A program made the position numbers and the translations under genes. A stretch of 64,000 nt of DNA from Chitinophagales bacterium (GTDB lineage Bacteria > Bacteroidota > Bacteroidia > Chitinophagales > UBA2359), in contig JAWKLZ010000001.1 of NCBI GenBank assembly GCA_041392475.1, forward strand, positions 124,001-188,000. Direction: 5' to 3'. The notes below the pieces were generated by a model. That model was given only the letters and a program-made list of their open reading frames with translations. It did not search any database and was not told the DNA's origin. Of the stretch, positions 1 through 8,949 are shown piece after piece. Every line of letters begins with the position of its first letter. The stretch's first letter is position 1.

Positions 1-672
1 GTCGACAAACCTGTGTATGACCTTCAATCTCGGGTGAATGGTTTTGCCCATGTCAATTATACCAAAGAAAAAACGCAAATCGGGATTTTGCTGTGCATCA
101 ATGGAGCTGGGATTCAGTATGCCTGGATGCGGCAACATGCGGCTAAATCGAATATTTCTTATCCCGAAATGGAGGAATTGGCAACGATTATACCGATTGG
201 GAGTGATGGTTTGTCCATTTTACCTTTTGGAAATGGGGCAGAAAGGATGCTAAACAATGCGAATATAGGCTCGCATATCTGTAACCTGCAATTGAACCAA
301 CATGGTCAAGCGCATTTGTATCGGGCTGCTTTGGAGGGCATTGCTTTTTCGTTTGTGTATGGCATTGAGATTTTGAAGGAAATGGGCTTGGATTTGAGTA
401 TCATGCGTGTTGGAAACGACAATTTGTTTCAATCTTCGATTTTTGCCCATACGATTGCGACTTTGGTGGACAGCCAAATTGATGTGGTCGAAACAACGGG
501 TGCGGTCGGGGCTGCAAAGGCTTCGGGTGTGGCAAGTGGGGTGTATGCTTCTTTGGAAGAAGCATTGAAGGAGGTGACGGTTTTGAGGTCTTATTTGCCG
601 CAAAAGAATGATAGAGAGGCATATCGAGTGGCTTATGTGAGGTGGAAGGGGTGTTTGGAGAAGGTGATGTAA
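1..672 (+). CDS. FGGY-family carbohydrate kinase (xylulokinase-like), C-terminal part
   Basis: The reading frame is open from base 1, so this is the 3' end of a gene that starts outside the window; the GTG at base 13 is internal. About 223 residues are present and correspond to the FGGY_C half of the kinase, which closes over ATP and the sugar. Seen: an NGAGIQYAW segment near the start of the fragment, GSDGLSILPFGNGAERM, an ALEGIAFSFVYGIEIL helix typical of the FGGY C-terminal domain, and a late AVGAAKASGVASGVY stretch that matches the conserved GAA-A-A-G region. Known family role: ATP-dependent phosphorylation of a sugar, D-xylulose in XylB. The substrate cannot be fixed from this half alone. 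The gene is followed by 91 bp and then a VOC gene on the same strand. Confidence 0.85.
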   Translation, partial: VDKPVYDLQSRVNGFAHVNYTKEKTQIGILLCINGAGIQYAWMRQHAAKSNISYPEMEELATIIPIGSDGLSILPFGNGAERMLNNANIGSHICNLQLNQHGQAHLYRAALEGIAFSFVYGIEILKEMGLDLSIMRVGNDNLFQSSIFAHTIATLVDSQIDVVETTGAVGAAKASGVASGVYASLEEALKEVTVLRSYLPQKNDREAYRVAYVRWKGCLEKVM

Positions 673-763
673 GTTCTACCTCACATAAAAGCATGATGGA
701 AAATGAAAATAAAATCTTATTTTACATTTTATCTCTTGCATTCAAATCAAAATATAAACAACA

Positions 764-1126
764 ATGCTCGGACTAAGAACAACCATCTACAAAGTAGCCA
801 ACATCCAAAAAGCCACAGAATGGTATTCAAAAGCCTTTGAAGTCGAACCTTATTTCAACGAACCGTTTTATGTAGGCTTCAATATTGGCGGATATGAACT
901 TGGATTGCAGCCCGAAGAAACGCCAACAAACGATAAGGCTGAAGGTGTGTTGACTTATTGGGGCGTATATGACATTGCAACAGAGTACCAGCGATTGATA
1001 GATTTGGGCGCAAGCGAACATGAATCTCCTCAAGATGTAGGAAGTGAAATTGTGGTAGCTGCGGTGAAAGACCCGTGGGGAAACATCGTTGGTTTGATTT
1101 ACAATCCTCATTTTAAACTTCCATAA
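764..1126 (+). CDS. VOC-family (glyoxalase/bleomycin-resistance fold) protein
   Basis: This 120-residue protein has the length of a single-subunit VOC protein. It starts LRTTIYKVANIQKATEWYSK, the usual first beta-alpha unit, continues with FNIGGYELGLQP, and ends with VVAAVKDPWGNIVGLIYNP, the typical 'DPdGN-i-gl-' final strand. VOC proteins bind a metal through residues on paired beta-alpha-beta-beta-beta modules and act in aldehyde detoxification, ring cleavage or drug binding. The substrate cannot be read from the sequence. The stop is 11 bp before the next gene, so the two are probably cotranscribed. Confidence 0.8.
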   Translation: MLGLRTTIYKVANIQKATEWYSKAFEVEPYFNEPFYVGFNIGGYELGLQPEETPTNDKAEGVLTYWGVYDIATEYQRLIDLGASEHESPQDVGSEIVVAAVKDPWGNIVGLIYNPHFKLP

Positions 1127-1137
1127 AAAATCAAAAA

Positions 1138-1821
1138 ATGACCAACTCAATCCTACTACTTCACGGCGCATTGGGCAGCAAAAGCCAGCTAAAAACCCTC
1201 AAAATCAGACTCTCCAAAGACTTCAATGTTTATGACTTAAATTTTGAAGGGCATGGCGGCAGACCATCAAACAGGGATTTCACGATGGATGTATTCACCG
1301 AAAATGTATTGAAATTTCTCGAAGAAAACAAACTCTCCAAAGTTTCTATTTTGGGTTATAGCATGGGCGGATATGTGGCGTTGACTTTGGCAAAGAATCA
1401 TCCAAATGTCGTTGATAAAATCATCACCCTGGCCACCAAATTTGATTGGACACCAGCCTTTGCAGCGAATGAAGTGAAGATGCTGAATCCCGATGCGATT
1501 GAAGCCAAAGTACCTGCTTTTGCCCAAAAACTAAACGCCCTACATTCACCCAATGATTGGAAAGAAGTCGTCCATAAAACTGCCGATATGATGGTGGGTT
1601 TGGGGAATGGTAAAAGGCTACATAATGCAGATTTTCAAGCAATAAACCACCCTGTATTGATTGGTTTGGGAACGCTCGATAAGATGGTGACAAGGGAAGA
1701 GTCAGAAATGACGGCAAAATTGTTGCCCAATGCTACTTTCCATGCCATTGAAGGTTTGCCACATTTGATTGAAAAAATGGATGTTGAAAAATTAGTGGGG
1801 TTGGTGAGGAAGTTTGTGTGA
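1138..1821 (+). CDS. alpha/beta hydrolase
   Basis: A 227-residue cytoplasmic protein without signal peptide. The alpha/beta-hydrolase signature is complete: an early HGALGS oxyanion-hole loop (residues 9-14), the nucleophile elbow GYSMGG with Ser75, an acidic residue in GTLDKMVT near residue 181, and a C-terminal His in EGLPHLIEKM near residue 209. The family includes small esterases, lactonases and MhpC/BioH-like hydrolases; the substrate is not evident. It follows the VOC gene by 11 bp and is convergent with the Uma2 gene, with only 4 bp between the two stop codons. Confidence 0.85.
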   Translation: MTNSILLLHGALGSKSQLKTLKIRLSKDFNVYDLNFEGHGGRPSNRDFTMDVFTENVLKFLEENKLSKVSILGYSMGGYVALTLAKNHPNVVDKIITLATKFDWTPAFAANEVKMLNPDAIEAKVPAFAQKLNALHSPNDWKEVVHKTADMMVGLGNGKRLHNADFQAINHPVLIGLGTLDKMVTREESEMTAKLLPNATFHAIEGLPHLIEKMDVEKLVGLVRKFV

Positions 1822-1825
1822 AGTG

Positions 1826-2440
1826 TTAATCCTCAAAATCCATCACCGTTTGCGGCATTTCCAAATCACGGATATTTTTGTAAATTTCCGACATGGGCAC
1901 TTCAATATCCAAACTATGCAATTTCACCGATTTATCCAAGCCAATAGTGGAAGACATCCGCCAATAAGAAGCATCTTTTCTATACATCGTATCTACAATC
2001 GGTTGGTCTTGGTCAATCAATACATACTCTTTGAAGGAAGGCAAAGAACGGTATTTGCGAAATTTCTCTCCTCGGTCATAACTCCCAGTTGATTTAGACA
2101 ATACTTCTACAATCAAAATAGGGTTGGCTATGGATTCTTCGTGTTCTCCTGTTTCTATATCCCCACAAACAACCGTAACATCGGGATAAAGATAAGAATT
2201 GGCTTTCTCAATATACACCTTTGCATCGTTGTTGAAAACAATGCATGTTTTATTTTCCTCATTGACTTTCGCCATAAGTGCAAAAAAAGTATTTCCGCCA
2301 ATAATACTATGATTCAAAGAACCACCAGACATCGCTCGGATAAATCCATCCAAATATTCGTGCTTAATCCCCGTAGATTCTTCTACTTCAATGTATTCCT
2401 TTACCGAAAGTTTCTCGTAATTTTGTTTCAATACCTCCAT
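1826..2440 (-). CDS. Uma2 family endonuclease (DUF820)
   Basis: A 204-residue protein with the PD-(D/E)XK-like fold of Uma2/DUF820 proteins. Seen: HEYLDGFIRAMSGG near the N terminus, YPDVTVVCGD (metal-binding Asp), NPILIVEVLSKST (Glu), RGEKFRKYRSLPSFKEYVLIDQD (Lys/Glu region). Uma2 genes are highly amplified in cyanobacteria and multicellular Bacteroidota; nuclease activity is a structural prediction and the biological role is not settled. A second member lies at 39410-40024 with the same length but a clearly different sequence, so they are not a recent duplication. Confidence 0.85.
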   Translation of the reverse strand: MEVLKQNYEKLSVKEYIEVEESTGIKHEYLDGFIRAMSGGSLNHSIIGGNTFFALMAKVNEENKTCIVFNNDAKVYIEKANSYLYPDVTVVCGDIETGEHEESIANPILIVEVLSKSTGSYDRGEKFRKYRSLPSFKEYVLIDQDQPIVDTMYRKDASYWRMSSTIGLDKSVKLHSLDIEVPMSEIYKNIRDLEMPQTVMDFED

Positions 2441-2593
2441 ATCTAAAGATAAAAATGTTTGCTAATAAAGATGGAACAAAGGAAGGGAAAGTTTGGTTTC
2501 TAAGGTACAGCTTTTGAACAGGAACTTTTAGATTGAAAAGAACGCTGTAAGGAGTGTATTTCTATGCTGCAATGAAAATAATTTTAGAGTTTG

Positions 2594-2679
2594 AGGTGAC
2601 ATCTTTGAGGAATCGAAAAGGTGTAATCTCAAACTCGATGGCAAGATGTCACCTTTTCATGCTTCAAAGATTACACCTT
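2594..2679. repeat. Interleaved inverted repeats upstream of topB (pseudoknot-like order)
   Basis: Two 12-bp inverted repeats are interlaced. Arm A, AGGTGACATCTT (2594-2605), is complementary to A' (2643-2654). Arm B, AAGGTGTAATCT (2618-2629), is complementary to B' (2668-2679). The order A-B-A'-B' is that of an H-type pseudoknot rather than a nested hairpin. A and B are also similar to each other, which would fit a doubled intergenic palindrome. The element ends 22 bp before the topB start codon, so it would lie in or next to its leader. Confidence 0.55.
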
Positions 2680-2701
2680 ACCATCTTAAAAAACATCCCA
2701 A

Positions 2702-5218
2702 ATGAAACTCTGCATCGCCGAAAAACCCAGTGTTGCCAAAGAAATTGCCTTCATTCTCAATGCCAAATCTCGAAAAGATGGTTATTTTGAAGGCAACGGC
2801 TATGCAGTCACATGGACATTTGGACATTTCTGCACCCTCAAAACGCCCGATGACTACCGACCCGATTGGAAACAATGGCGTTTGGAAAGTCTGCCGATGT
2901 TGCCCGAAAAATTTGACATCAAGCTCATCAACAACCCTGGTGCTAAAAAACAATTCAAGGTCATCCAACAACTGTTGAAGCAATGCGATTCGGTCATCAA
3001 CTGCGGCGATGCAGGACAAGAAGGTGAACTGATTCAACGATGGGTATTGAAGCAGGCAAAATACAATGGCCCTGTGCAGCGATTGTGGATTTCGTCTTTG
3101 ACCCCAGAAGCCATTCGTGCGGGCTTCAACAATTTGAAGGATGCTCAACACTTTGACCGATTGTATTTTGCAGGAAGCGCAAGGGCGATTTGTGATTGGA
3201 TTTTGGGTATGAATGCCACCCGATTGTACACCTTGAAGTACGGAGGTTACAAACAAGTTTTGTCTATCGGTCGAGTGCAAACGCCCACCTTGGCACTATT
3301 GGTAGAACGCCACAAAGAAATCGAAAACTTTGTGCCAACGCCTTTTTGGGAACTGCAAACGGTCTATCGTGAGGTGACATTCAATTGTGAAAAGGGACGT
3401 TTTTTGAAGAAGGAAGAAGGGGAAGTATTTTTGGAGCAAGTCAAAGACAAGCCTTTTGTAATCACCTCTTTCACCAAAAAGAAAGGGCGAGAATATCCGC
3501 CCAGCCTCTACGATTTGACCAGCCTGCAAGTGCACTGCAACAAGCGATTTGGCTACACTGCCGAAGACACCTTGAAGATTGCCCAAAAACTCTACGAAAA
3601 AAAGGTCATCACCTATCCTCGTGTCGACACCACTTATTTGCCCAACGATGTGTATCCCAAAGTGCCACATACATTGGAGCAAATGACCGACTATGATGCC
3701 CTCATTGCCCCCATTTTGGCGAAACAACCGCTGCGGAAATCAGGCAAGGTTTTCAACGACTCCAAAGTGACCGACCACCATGCCATCATCCCAACGGGCA
3801 TTCAAAAACAGTTGATGCCCAACGAACAAAATGTATATGATGCGGTTAGCCGTCAATTCATTGCAGCTTTTTATCCCGATTGTATTGTGTCGAATACGAC
3901 GGTTTTGGGTGAAGTAGATGGGGTGAAATTCAAGGCAACGGGCAAGGAAATTTTGGAGGAGGGTTGGCGGGTCGTTTTCCCCAAACCACCCCAAAAACAG
4001 TCTTCCAATACTTCAAAAAAAGACGGCAAAAAAACAGAAGAGGAAAATCTCATGCCGACCTTCAAAAAGGGGGAAACGGGGCCGCATGAACCCAATTTGG
4101 CAGAAAAAGTGACCCAACCTCCAAAGGTCTATTCGGAGGCAACTTTGCTGAGGGCGATGGAAACGGCGGGTAAAAAAGTGGACGATGAACAACTGCGAGA
4201 ACTGATGAAAGACAACGGCATTGGTCGTCCTTCAACCCGTGCGAACATCATCGAAACCCTCTTCAAACGCAAATACATTGAACGCCATAAAAAACAAGTC
4301 CTCCCCACCGAAGTTGGCATTCAACTCATTGACACCATCCAAAACGACCTCCTCAAATCTGCTGAACTGACGGGTCAATGGGAGAAACAACTGCGTGAAA
4401 TCGAAAAAGGTACATACTCTGCCAAAGTGTTTATCAACAACATGAAAGCAATGGTTGAAAATTTGGTGAAAGAGGTGAAAACGTCCAACACGCAAGTTCA
4501 AATTCAAAGCTCAAATTCAAGCGCAAGAGGTGGTAAAAACACCAACTTCAAAGGCCGTGATACCTTCAAAGAGAAAAAGCCTACTTTGGCTCCGCCAAAG
4601 AAAACTCAAATTCAAGATTCAAATTCAAAAGCGAAAAAGTCAAAAACAATTGCTGCAAAAGGTTCGAATGCTATTGTGGGTTTGACCTGCCCCAAATGCA
4701 ACAAGGGTAGTTTATTGCAGGGAAAAACGGCTTATGGCTGCAATCAGTGGAAATCGGGCTGCAATTTTCGCCTTCCTTTTTCCTTCAAAAACAAAGCAAT
4801 ATCCGAAAATCAGTTGGCTCGATTGATTGCTCGTGGCTCAACGGTTCAGTTGAAGGGCTTTGAAGAAAATGGGGCGAAGGTGAATGGTCGAATTGTCTTG
4901 GATGATGATTTTCAGTTGGTTTTTGAAGCGAAAGAAGGCGGAAAGTCAAATATAAAATCAAGTTCAAAACCAATATTGGTTGAAGAATCTATTGTAAGAA
5001 CGTTACCAAAACCCAAGCCGCCGACCAAGGAAGTTCCCGATGAAATCGCTTGCCCAAAATGCGGTAAAGGGCAGGTTATCAAAGGTAAAATGGCGTATGG
5101 TTGCAGTCGTTGGCGAGAAGGGTGTGATTTTCGGTTTGCGTTTTCGGAGGTGCGGCATCAAGCGAACGGGCAGAAATTGACGAAGGGATTGGTTTGGAGG
5201 ATATTGAATGGGTTTTAG
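2702..5218 (+). CDS. topB: DNA topoisomerase III with two C-terminal zinc ribbons
   Basis: 838-residue type IA topoisomerase that relaxes or decatenates DNA by single-strand passage. The N-terminal TOPRIM domain begins LCIAEKPSVAKEIA and has the acidic NCGDAGQEGELI motif around residue 102. The central gate contains SIGRVQTPTLALLVERH and the catalytic Tyr305 within ITYPRVDTTYLP. GIGRPSTRANIIETL lies near residue 505. A low-complexity Lys/Ser-rich linker (about residues 585-660) leads to two four-Cys modules, starting at Cys663 (CPKCNKG) and Cys784 (CPKCGKG), each with a YGC-xxW-xxGC half. This is longer than E. coli TopB (about 650 residues) because of the linker and the zinc modules. Start chosen at the ATG giving the conserved MKLCIAEKPS. 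Confidence 0.93.
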   Translation: MKLCIAEKPSVAKEIAFILNAKSRKDGYFEGNGYAVTWTFGHFCTLKTPDDYRPDWKQWRLESLPMLPEKFDIKLINNPGAKKQFKVIQQLLKQCDSVINCGDAGQEGELIQRWVLKQAKYNGPVQRLWISSLTPEAIRAGFNNLKDAQHFDRLYFAGSARAICDWILGMNATRLYTLKYGGYKQVLSIGRVQTPTLALLVERHKEIENFVPTPFWELQTVYREVTFNCEKGRFLKKEEGEVFLEQVKDKPFVITSFTKKKGREYPPSLYDLTSLQVHCNKRFGYTAEDTLKIAQKLYEKKVITYPRVDTTYLPNDVYPKVPHTLEQMTDYDALIAPILAKQPLRKSGKVFNDSKVTDHHAIIPTGIQKQLMPNEQNVYDAVSRQFIAAFYPDCIVSNTTVLGEVDGVKFKATGKEILEEGWRVVFPKPPQKQSSNTSKKDGKKTEEENLMPTFKKGETGPHEPNLAEKVTQPPKVYSEATLLRAMETAGKKVDDEQLRELMKDNGIGRPSTRANIIETLFKRKYIERHKKQVLPTEVGIQLIDTIQNDLLKSAELTGQWEKQLREIEKGTYSAKVFINNMKAMVENLVKEVKTSNTQVQIQSSNSSARGGKNTNFKGRDTFKEKKPTLAPPKKTQIQDSNSKAKKSKTIAAKGSNAIVGLTCPKCNKGSLLQGKTAYGCNQWKSGCNFRLPFSFKNKAISENQLARLIARGSTVQLKGFEENGAKVNGRIVLDDDFQLVFEAKEGGKSNIKSSSKPILVEESIVRTLPKPKPPTKEVPDEIACPKCGKGQVIKGKMAYGCSRWREGCDFRFAFSEVRHQANGQKLTKGLVWRILNGF

Positions 5219-5242
5219 AGTATAGATAAACGCATTGAACAA

Positions 5243-5863
5243 CTACTCAACCACCTCAATTTCAACAGTATTGCTTTGAAGTTCAATTTTTGGAACTTGC
5301 ATTAAAAGTTTATTCAATGTTTTTAAACTTTTTAACCCTTCTGCTTTTTCGCCCAATCCCAGTCCAAGATAATCTTTAATGTTATCAGAATTGGTGGAGT
5401 AGTGAAATGTGATTTTGTAAGTTCCAGTATTTCTAAAATTTTCAACCCTTCTTAGTTCAAAACTATCATAAAAATTATACCCGTTCCCTTTACTTAATGG
5501 ATTAAAGGACCCTCCTGACGGGACTTGTACAAAGTCTTCTACTTTTAAATTATTCATCATTCCGCAACGTCCAAACCAGTCCAATGAATCAACTTGGGGT
5601 TTTTCGATGGTATAATAACAAAATGGCATTCTCCACTTCTCTTCAGAACCGTCCAAACTCCCTATCAAATAAACATCCTCTCCACTGTTATTCACAATGG
5701 CCACTTGCAATTCAGGCACTTCTCCCAATGAATACATTTGTTTAGAAGCGGTTAAAACACATTCAAAATCACTGGAAACTGGTTTTTCAGTTTGAGTTTG
5801 AGCTTGAACTTGACAAAAGCCAAAAGACAAGAACATTGTGAATATAGTTACTATCGGGTTCAT
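5243..5863 (-). CDS. Secreted beta-sandwich protein of unknown function
   Basis: 206 residues with a signal peptide (hydrophobic VTIFTMFLSFGFCQVQAQ, probable cleavage after AQA or AQT), so it is exported to the periplasm or beyond. The segment ASKQMYSLGEVPELQVAIVNNSGEDVYLI resembles an immunoglobulin-like or BsuPI-like strand pair, and later strands (GTYKITFHYSTNSD; KIELQSNTVEIEVVE) support an all-beta fold. There is no lipobox. I do not recognise a named family. It is the last gene of a likely four-gene minus-strand operon and starts 12 bp after the last GldM-like gene, so it may work with them at the envelope. Confidence 0.65.
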   Translation of the reverse strand: MNPIVTIFTMFLSFGFCQVQAQTQTEKPVSSDFECVLTASKQMYSLGEVPELQVAIVNNSGEDVYLIGSLDGSEEKWRMPFCYYTIEKPQVDSLDWFGRCGMMNNLKVEDFVQVPSGGSFNPLSKGNGYNFYDSFELRRVENFRNTGTYKITFHYSTNSDNIKDYLGLGLGEKAEGLKSLKTLNKLLMQVPKIELQSNTVEIEVVE

Positions 5864-5875
5864 TTTGTTGTACTT

Positions 5876-6796
5876 TTATTTTGGAAGAACGGTGTATTCG
5901 TGGGTGAAGGGGTAGATTTTGGTTTCTCCAAATGCCCCTTTGGTAATCAACTCACCTTCTAATGTATGGATTCCCAAGCGATCTGTTTTGATTTTGTAGG
6001 TTTCTACGTCAATTCTCCCATCTGCTAATGTATCGGTTCCAATCATTATTCTACCTTGTAAGGGTATTTTCTGAGCCAAAAATATGTTTGCTGTAAGTGT
6101 ATCTCCTTGTTGAAGGTTGTTGGGTGCAATGATTGACACATCATAAAGATTGTGGTGACAAGCTAAAATAGGCATCTTTCCCCATAAGAGTACCACAAGA
6201 TTACTTTCTATCAATCGCAAATCATTCCTAAGTTTTGCAGCATAGGCAAGATAACTGTCATCCGTTTTTATGTCTTGGTATTGGTTCCATAAAATTTGTT
6301 TATCTGCTTTAAAAGGCAGCGAATAGATATGTTCAATTGTATTCAAATCGTTAGAGTCAATTGTGCTACTATCTAATTGGTTATTCAATTCCTCCAAAGA
6401 TTGCAGTATTAACTGATGGTGTTTTTGGATAGAATTTTTTACCTCCAAATCATTTTGTACCGCACTTTTTGAAACCAATCTGCTATTTATCGCTTTAATG
6501 ATTTCGCTCGTTTTAGCACGTATATCCAAGGCACATTCTACAAACTCATTTCCCCATCCCAATTCCCAAACTTCTTTTGACATTCTATCCAAAGTTCTAC
6601 CTGTATTGCTGTTGATTGAAGTACTGTATTTTGTCTGATAATGAGTGATAATGCTTGTCAAATCCTCTTTTTGTTGCTGACATTGAAGCGATTGAAAATA
6701 GGAATGTCCCAACAATCCAAGAATGACCAAGCCCTGCAATGCCAACAATTGCAGCGAATATTTTTTGAGTTTTTGAAGGAAATAAGTGCGAAGCAT
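5876..6796 (-). CDS. GldM-like short paralog, third of three
   Basis: About 306 residues from the chosen start; the frame extends to 6823 but all three paralogs share the start M-x-x-TYF-x-x-K, and using it removes the overlap with the upstream gene. One N-terminal membrane helix (LQLLALQGLVILGLLGHSYF), a long helical periplasmic region (about 40-215), then one beta domain with GDTLTANIFLAQKIP, GRIDVETYKIKTDRLGIHTLEGELI and a terminal YPFTHEYTVLPK. The beta domain matches the first periplasmic domain of GldM/PorM ('EADIFLAAY...G...EY-V'). GldM drives T9SS and gliding with GldL, but is usually over 500 residues with four periplasmic domains. Only one is present here, and no gldL is adjacent. 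Function unknown. Confidence 0.6.
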   Translation of the reverse strand: MLRTYFLQKLKKYSLQLLALQGLVILGLLGHSYFQSLQCQQQKEDLTSIITHYQTKYSTSINSNTGRTLDRMSKEVWELGWGNEFVECALDIRAKTSEIIKAINSRLVSKSAVQNDLEVKNSIQKHHQLILQSLEELNNQLDSSTIDSNDLNTIEHIYSLPFKADKQILWNQYQDIKTDDSYLAYAAKLRNDLRLIESNLVVLLWGKMPILACHHNLYDVSIIAPNNLQQGDTLTANIFLAQKIPLQGRIMIGTDTLADGRIDVETYKIKTDRLGIHTLEGELITKGAFGETKIYPFTHEYTVLPK

Positions 6797-6813
6797 AAGC
6801 TGTTTTTTGTGGT

Positions 6814-7725
6814 TTAGTTGCATTTTGGAACTACATTATACTCATAAATAAAGGGCAATTCTTGTTCTCCTTCAAAACTTGTCCTCCAATAAATACAACC
6901 TTCAATGCGTTGTTTCCCAATTTTTTCTGCTTTCAATTGATATTGAGCAACTCCATCTGCATTCAAGAACATTTGTTCTTCTCCCACAAAAATTCTTGGT
7001 CTATACATCGAGGATGCTTCATCTAAAAATATATCTGCTTCGAGCATTTCTCCTATTTGGAGAGTTTTGGCAGAGGGAATGACATGGGCATAGTACTTAG
7101 TATAAAAATTATCGCAGTAATGTATTTTTGCCTTCACAAATTCAATGGCAGACTTAGAAAAACTCATCAGGGCATTTTCCAATAAGTTTAGATTTAGATT
7201 GGAACTAACCGAACTGCAACAAAAAGTGTTGTTAGCTTTTTGAATCGCTAAGTCCATCTTACATTGACTGTATTTCGATGCTTCCCTAAAAGCCTTTCTG
7301 TCCATTTCGTCAAAATCAGGGTATTGAAGATTGGATTTAAAAAGTTGCATTTCTACCTTCTCTTGAAAGTCCTCTAATTTCTGTAACACTTCATCTGTCC
7401 TAAACCGTTTCCCGTTTTGAAGACCTCTTATTTCACTATGGTATTTATTTGCCAACTCCACAATTATTTTCGCCTTTTCTAAATGGTCAAAACCTCTCTT
7501 TTCTTTATCCACTTTTTCCTCGAAACTTCTCAATTTATCATTCATCATTTCCTCCCATTGAAGGTTATCTACGGTCATAAACTCCTCTATTTGATTTTGT
7601 AAAGCCTTGTTTTGAAGGTGTTGGAATTGAAGGAAGAACAAACAAATCATGAAAACTACAAACTGCAATACCAACAATTGCAGTGCATACTTTTTGAGTT
7701 TTTGAAGGAAATAAGTGCGAATCAT
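6814..7725 (-). CDS. GldM-like short paralog, second of three
   Basis: About 303 residues from the conserved MIRTYF start at 7725. The frame runs to 7776, but that would overlap the previous gene by 32 bp and add a sequence not shared by the other copies. Membrane helix LQLLVLQFVVFMICLFFLQF, a charged helical region (about 35-215), then KSAIEFVKAKIHYCDNFYTKYYAHVIPSA leading into GEMLEADIFLDEASS and a final YEYNVVPKCN. The 'A-V-P-s...GE-xEADIFL' run is the clearest GldM signature of the three. A single periplasmic beta domain remains. The gap to the upstream gene is 19 bp and to the downstream one 17 bp, indicating an operon. Confidence 0.62.
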   Translation of the reverse strand: MIRTYFLQKLKKYALQLLVLQFVVFMICLFFLQFQHLQNKALQNQIEEFMTVDNLQWEEMMNDKLRSFEEKVDKEKRGFDHLEKAKIIVELANKYHSEIRGLQNGKRFRTDEVLQKLEDFQEKVEMQLFKSNLQYPDFDEMDRKAFREASKYSQCKMDLAIQKANNTFCCSSVSSNLNLNLLENALMSFSKSAIEFVKAKIHYCDNFYTKYYAHVIPSAKTLQIGEMLEADIFLDEASSMYRPRIFVGEEQMFLNADGVAQYQLKAEKIGKQRIEGCIYWRTSFEGEQELPFIYEYNVVPKCN

Positions 7726-7744
7726 AAATTGTGTTTTTTGTGGT

Positions 7745-8707
7745 TTAGTTGCATTTTGGGAGGACGGTGTATTCATATTGAGAAGTGTAAGTACGTGTTT
7801 CGCCTGTTCGGTTTTTGGTGGTTATCGAAGCTTCAATGGTATGTGTACCAACTTCTTTGGCTTCTACTTTATAGGTAGAGTTACCATTTGGCTTGCTCTC
7901 CAAAATTTTGCCATCAGTACGTACAGTTTGAGGAATAAATTCTGCTTGTTGCAGTAATGCGATCTCCGCTTCAAAAACTTCTCCCTCATGTACTGATTGA
8001 CTAACAGGTAAAACATTCACAAAATTCAAATCCCATATCACTGTATGAAAAGATACCCTACCCAAGATTGATTTTATTTGATTTTGAGCATAATTCAATA
8101 CAATATTTTCTGCCATTTTCAAAGATAACTCTATTTGCCAGAAAGATTCAAAAGGTTGAGACAGTCCAATCTTGTCAAATACATCTTGCTTAAAATAACC
8201 TTTTTCATTTACAGATTTCCAATAATCCAATCCAATCACCTGCTCCATTTGGCGTGCTACGGCTTTCATTTCCGTTTGAAAACGTATGAGCAATTCAGTA
8301 ATTTCCACATTCCATTTGTTATCATTTGCGAATTGCAGCATTACTGTTTCTTTCTGTTCAGGAGTTAAGTCAGAAAAAATCACACGGTCATTCATTTTTA
8401 CTGTGAATCTATCTAATTCTTTGCGATATTCACTGGTAATTTCCCAAATCACATTTGCTCCTTTTATAAAATCTTCTCCTCTTCCCTCCTTCGATATCTG
8501 ATAATTAAAATAGCTTAGATCATGCTGCAATTCATTCGAACGGTTTTGATTAGTGTCTTCCAATATCCAAACATACCCCTCCAAATTAGGCATTTTTCGC
8601 TCAGAATATTTCTGATAAACAACTAAGCCCAAAAAAGCAAACAATTGAAGTACCACCAAACTTGGTGCAGCTTTTCGAAACTTTCGGTGAAAATAGGTGA
8701 GTAGCAT
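7745..8707 (-). CDS. GldM-like short paralog, first of three
   Basis: About 320 residues from the MLLTYF start at 8707; the frame continues upstream to 8740. Membrane helix LVVLQLFAFLGLVVYQ, a helical stretch with ITELLIRFQTEMKAVARQME, the sequence ILGRVSFHTVIWDLNFVNVLPVSQ, then GEVFEAEIALLQQAEFIP and the closing YTSQYEYTVLPKCN. This copy is the most diverged in its helical part but keeps the same architecture as the other two. It is the first gene of the probable operon 8707 to 5243. The upstream side is bounded by a terminator at 8833-8866 that ends the preceding minus-strand gene. Confidence 0.6.
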   Translation of the reverse strand: MLLTYFHRKFRKAAPSLVVLQLFAFLGLVVYQKYSERKMPNLEGYVWILEDTNQNRSNELQHDLSYFNYQISKEGRGEDFIKGANVIWEITSEYRKELDRFTVKMNDRVIFSDLTPEQKETVMLQFANDNKWNVEITELLIRFQTEMKAVARQMEQVIGLDYWKSVNEKGYFKQDVFDKIGLSQPFESFWQIELSLKMAENIVLNYAQNQIKSILGRVSFHTVIWDLNFVNVLPVSQSVHEGEVFEAEIALLQQAEFIPQTVRTDGKILESKPNGNSTYKVEAKEVGTHTIEASITTKNRTGETRTYTSQYEYTVLPKCN

Positions 8708-8832
8708 AGAAGAATACATTTTGTTGATTGTATGTATCAAAACGGAGACTACTACTTAAAAAGTATAGAAAGTGTTGAAAATAAAAAAGCTCCAACACCT
8801 TCAAATAAAAATGTCTTCTTCAACATAAAATA

Positions 8833-8866
8833 CAAAAAGGACTTTCAGCCGAAGCCCAAAGTCCTG
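8833..8866 (-). terminator. Rho-independent terminator after the Vps62/pore-former-like gene
   Basis: On the minus strand a stem AGGACTTTGGGC and GCTGAAAGTCCT closes a TTCG tetraloop and is followed at once by a run of five T. The stem has one mismatch and one G-T pair near the loop. It lies about 85 bp downstream of the stop at 8950 and separates that gene from the GldM-like operon. Confidence 0.8.
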
Positions 8867-8949
8867 TTCATTCTTGAGAGTAGTATAAGACAATTTTGAA
8901 GGTAGGTAAGGGAAGTTTTCAAAACTTCCTTTGTCACTGTTTCATTTGA

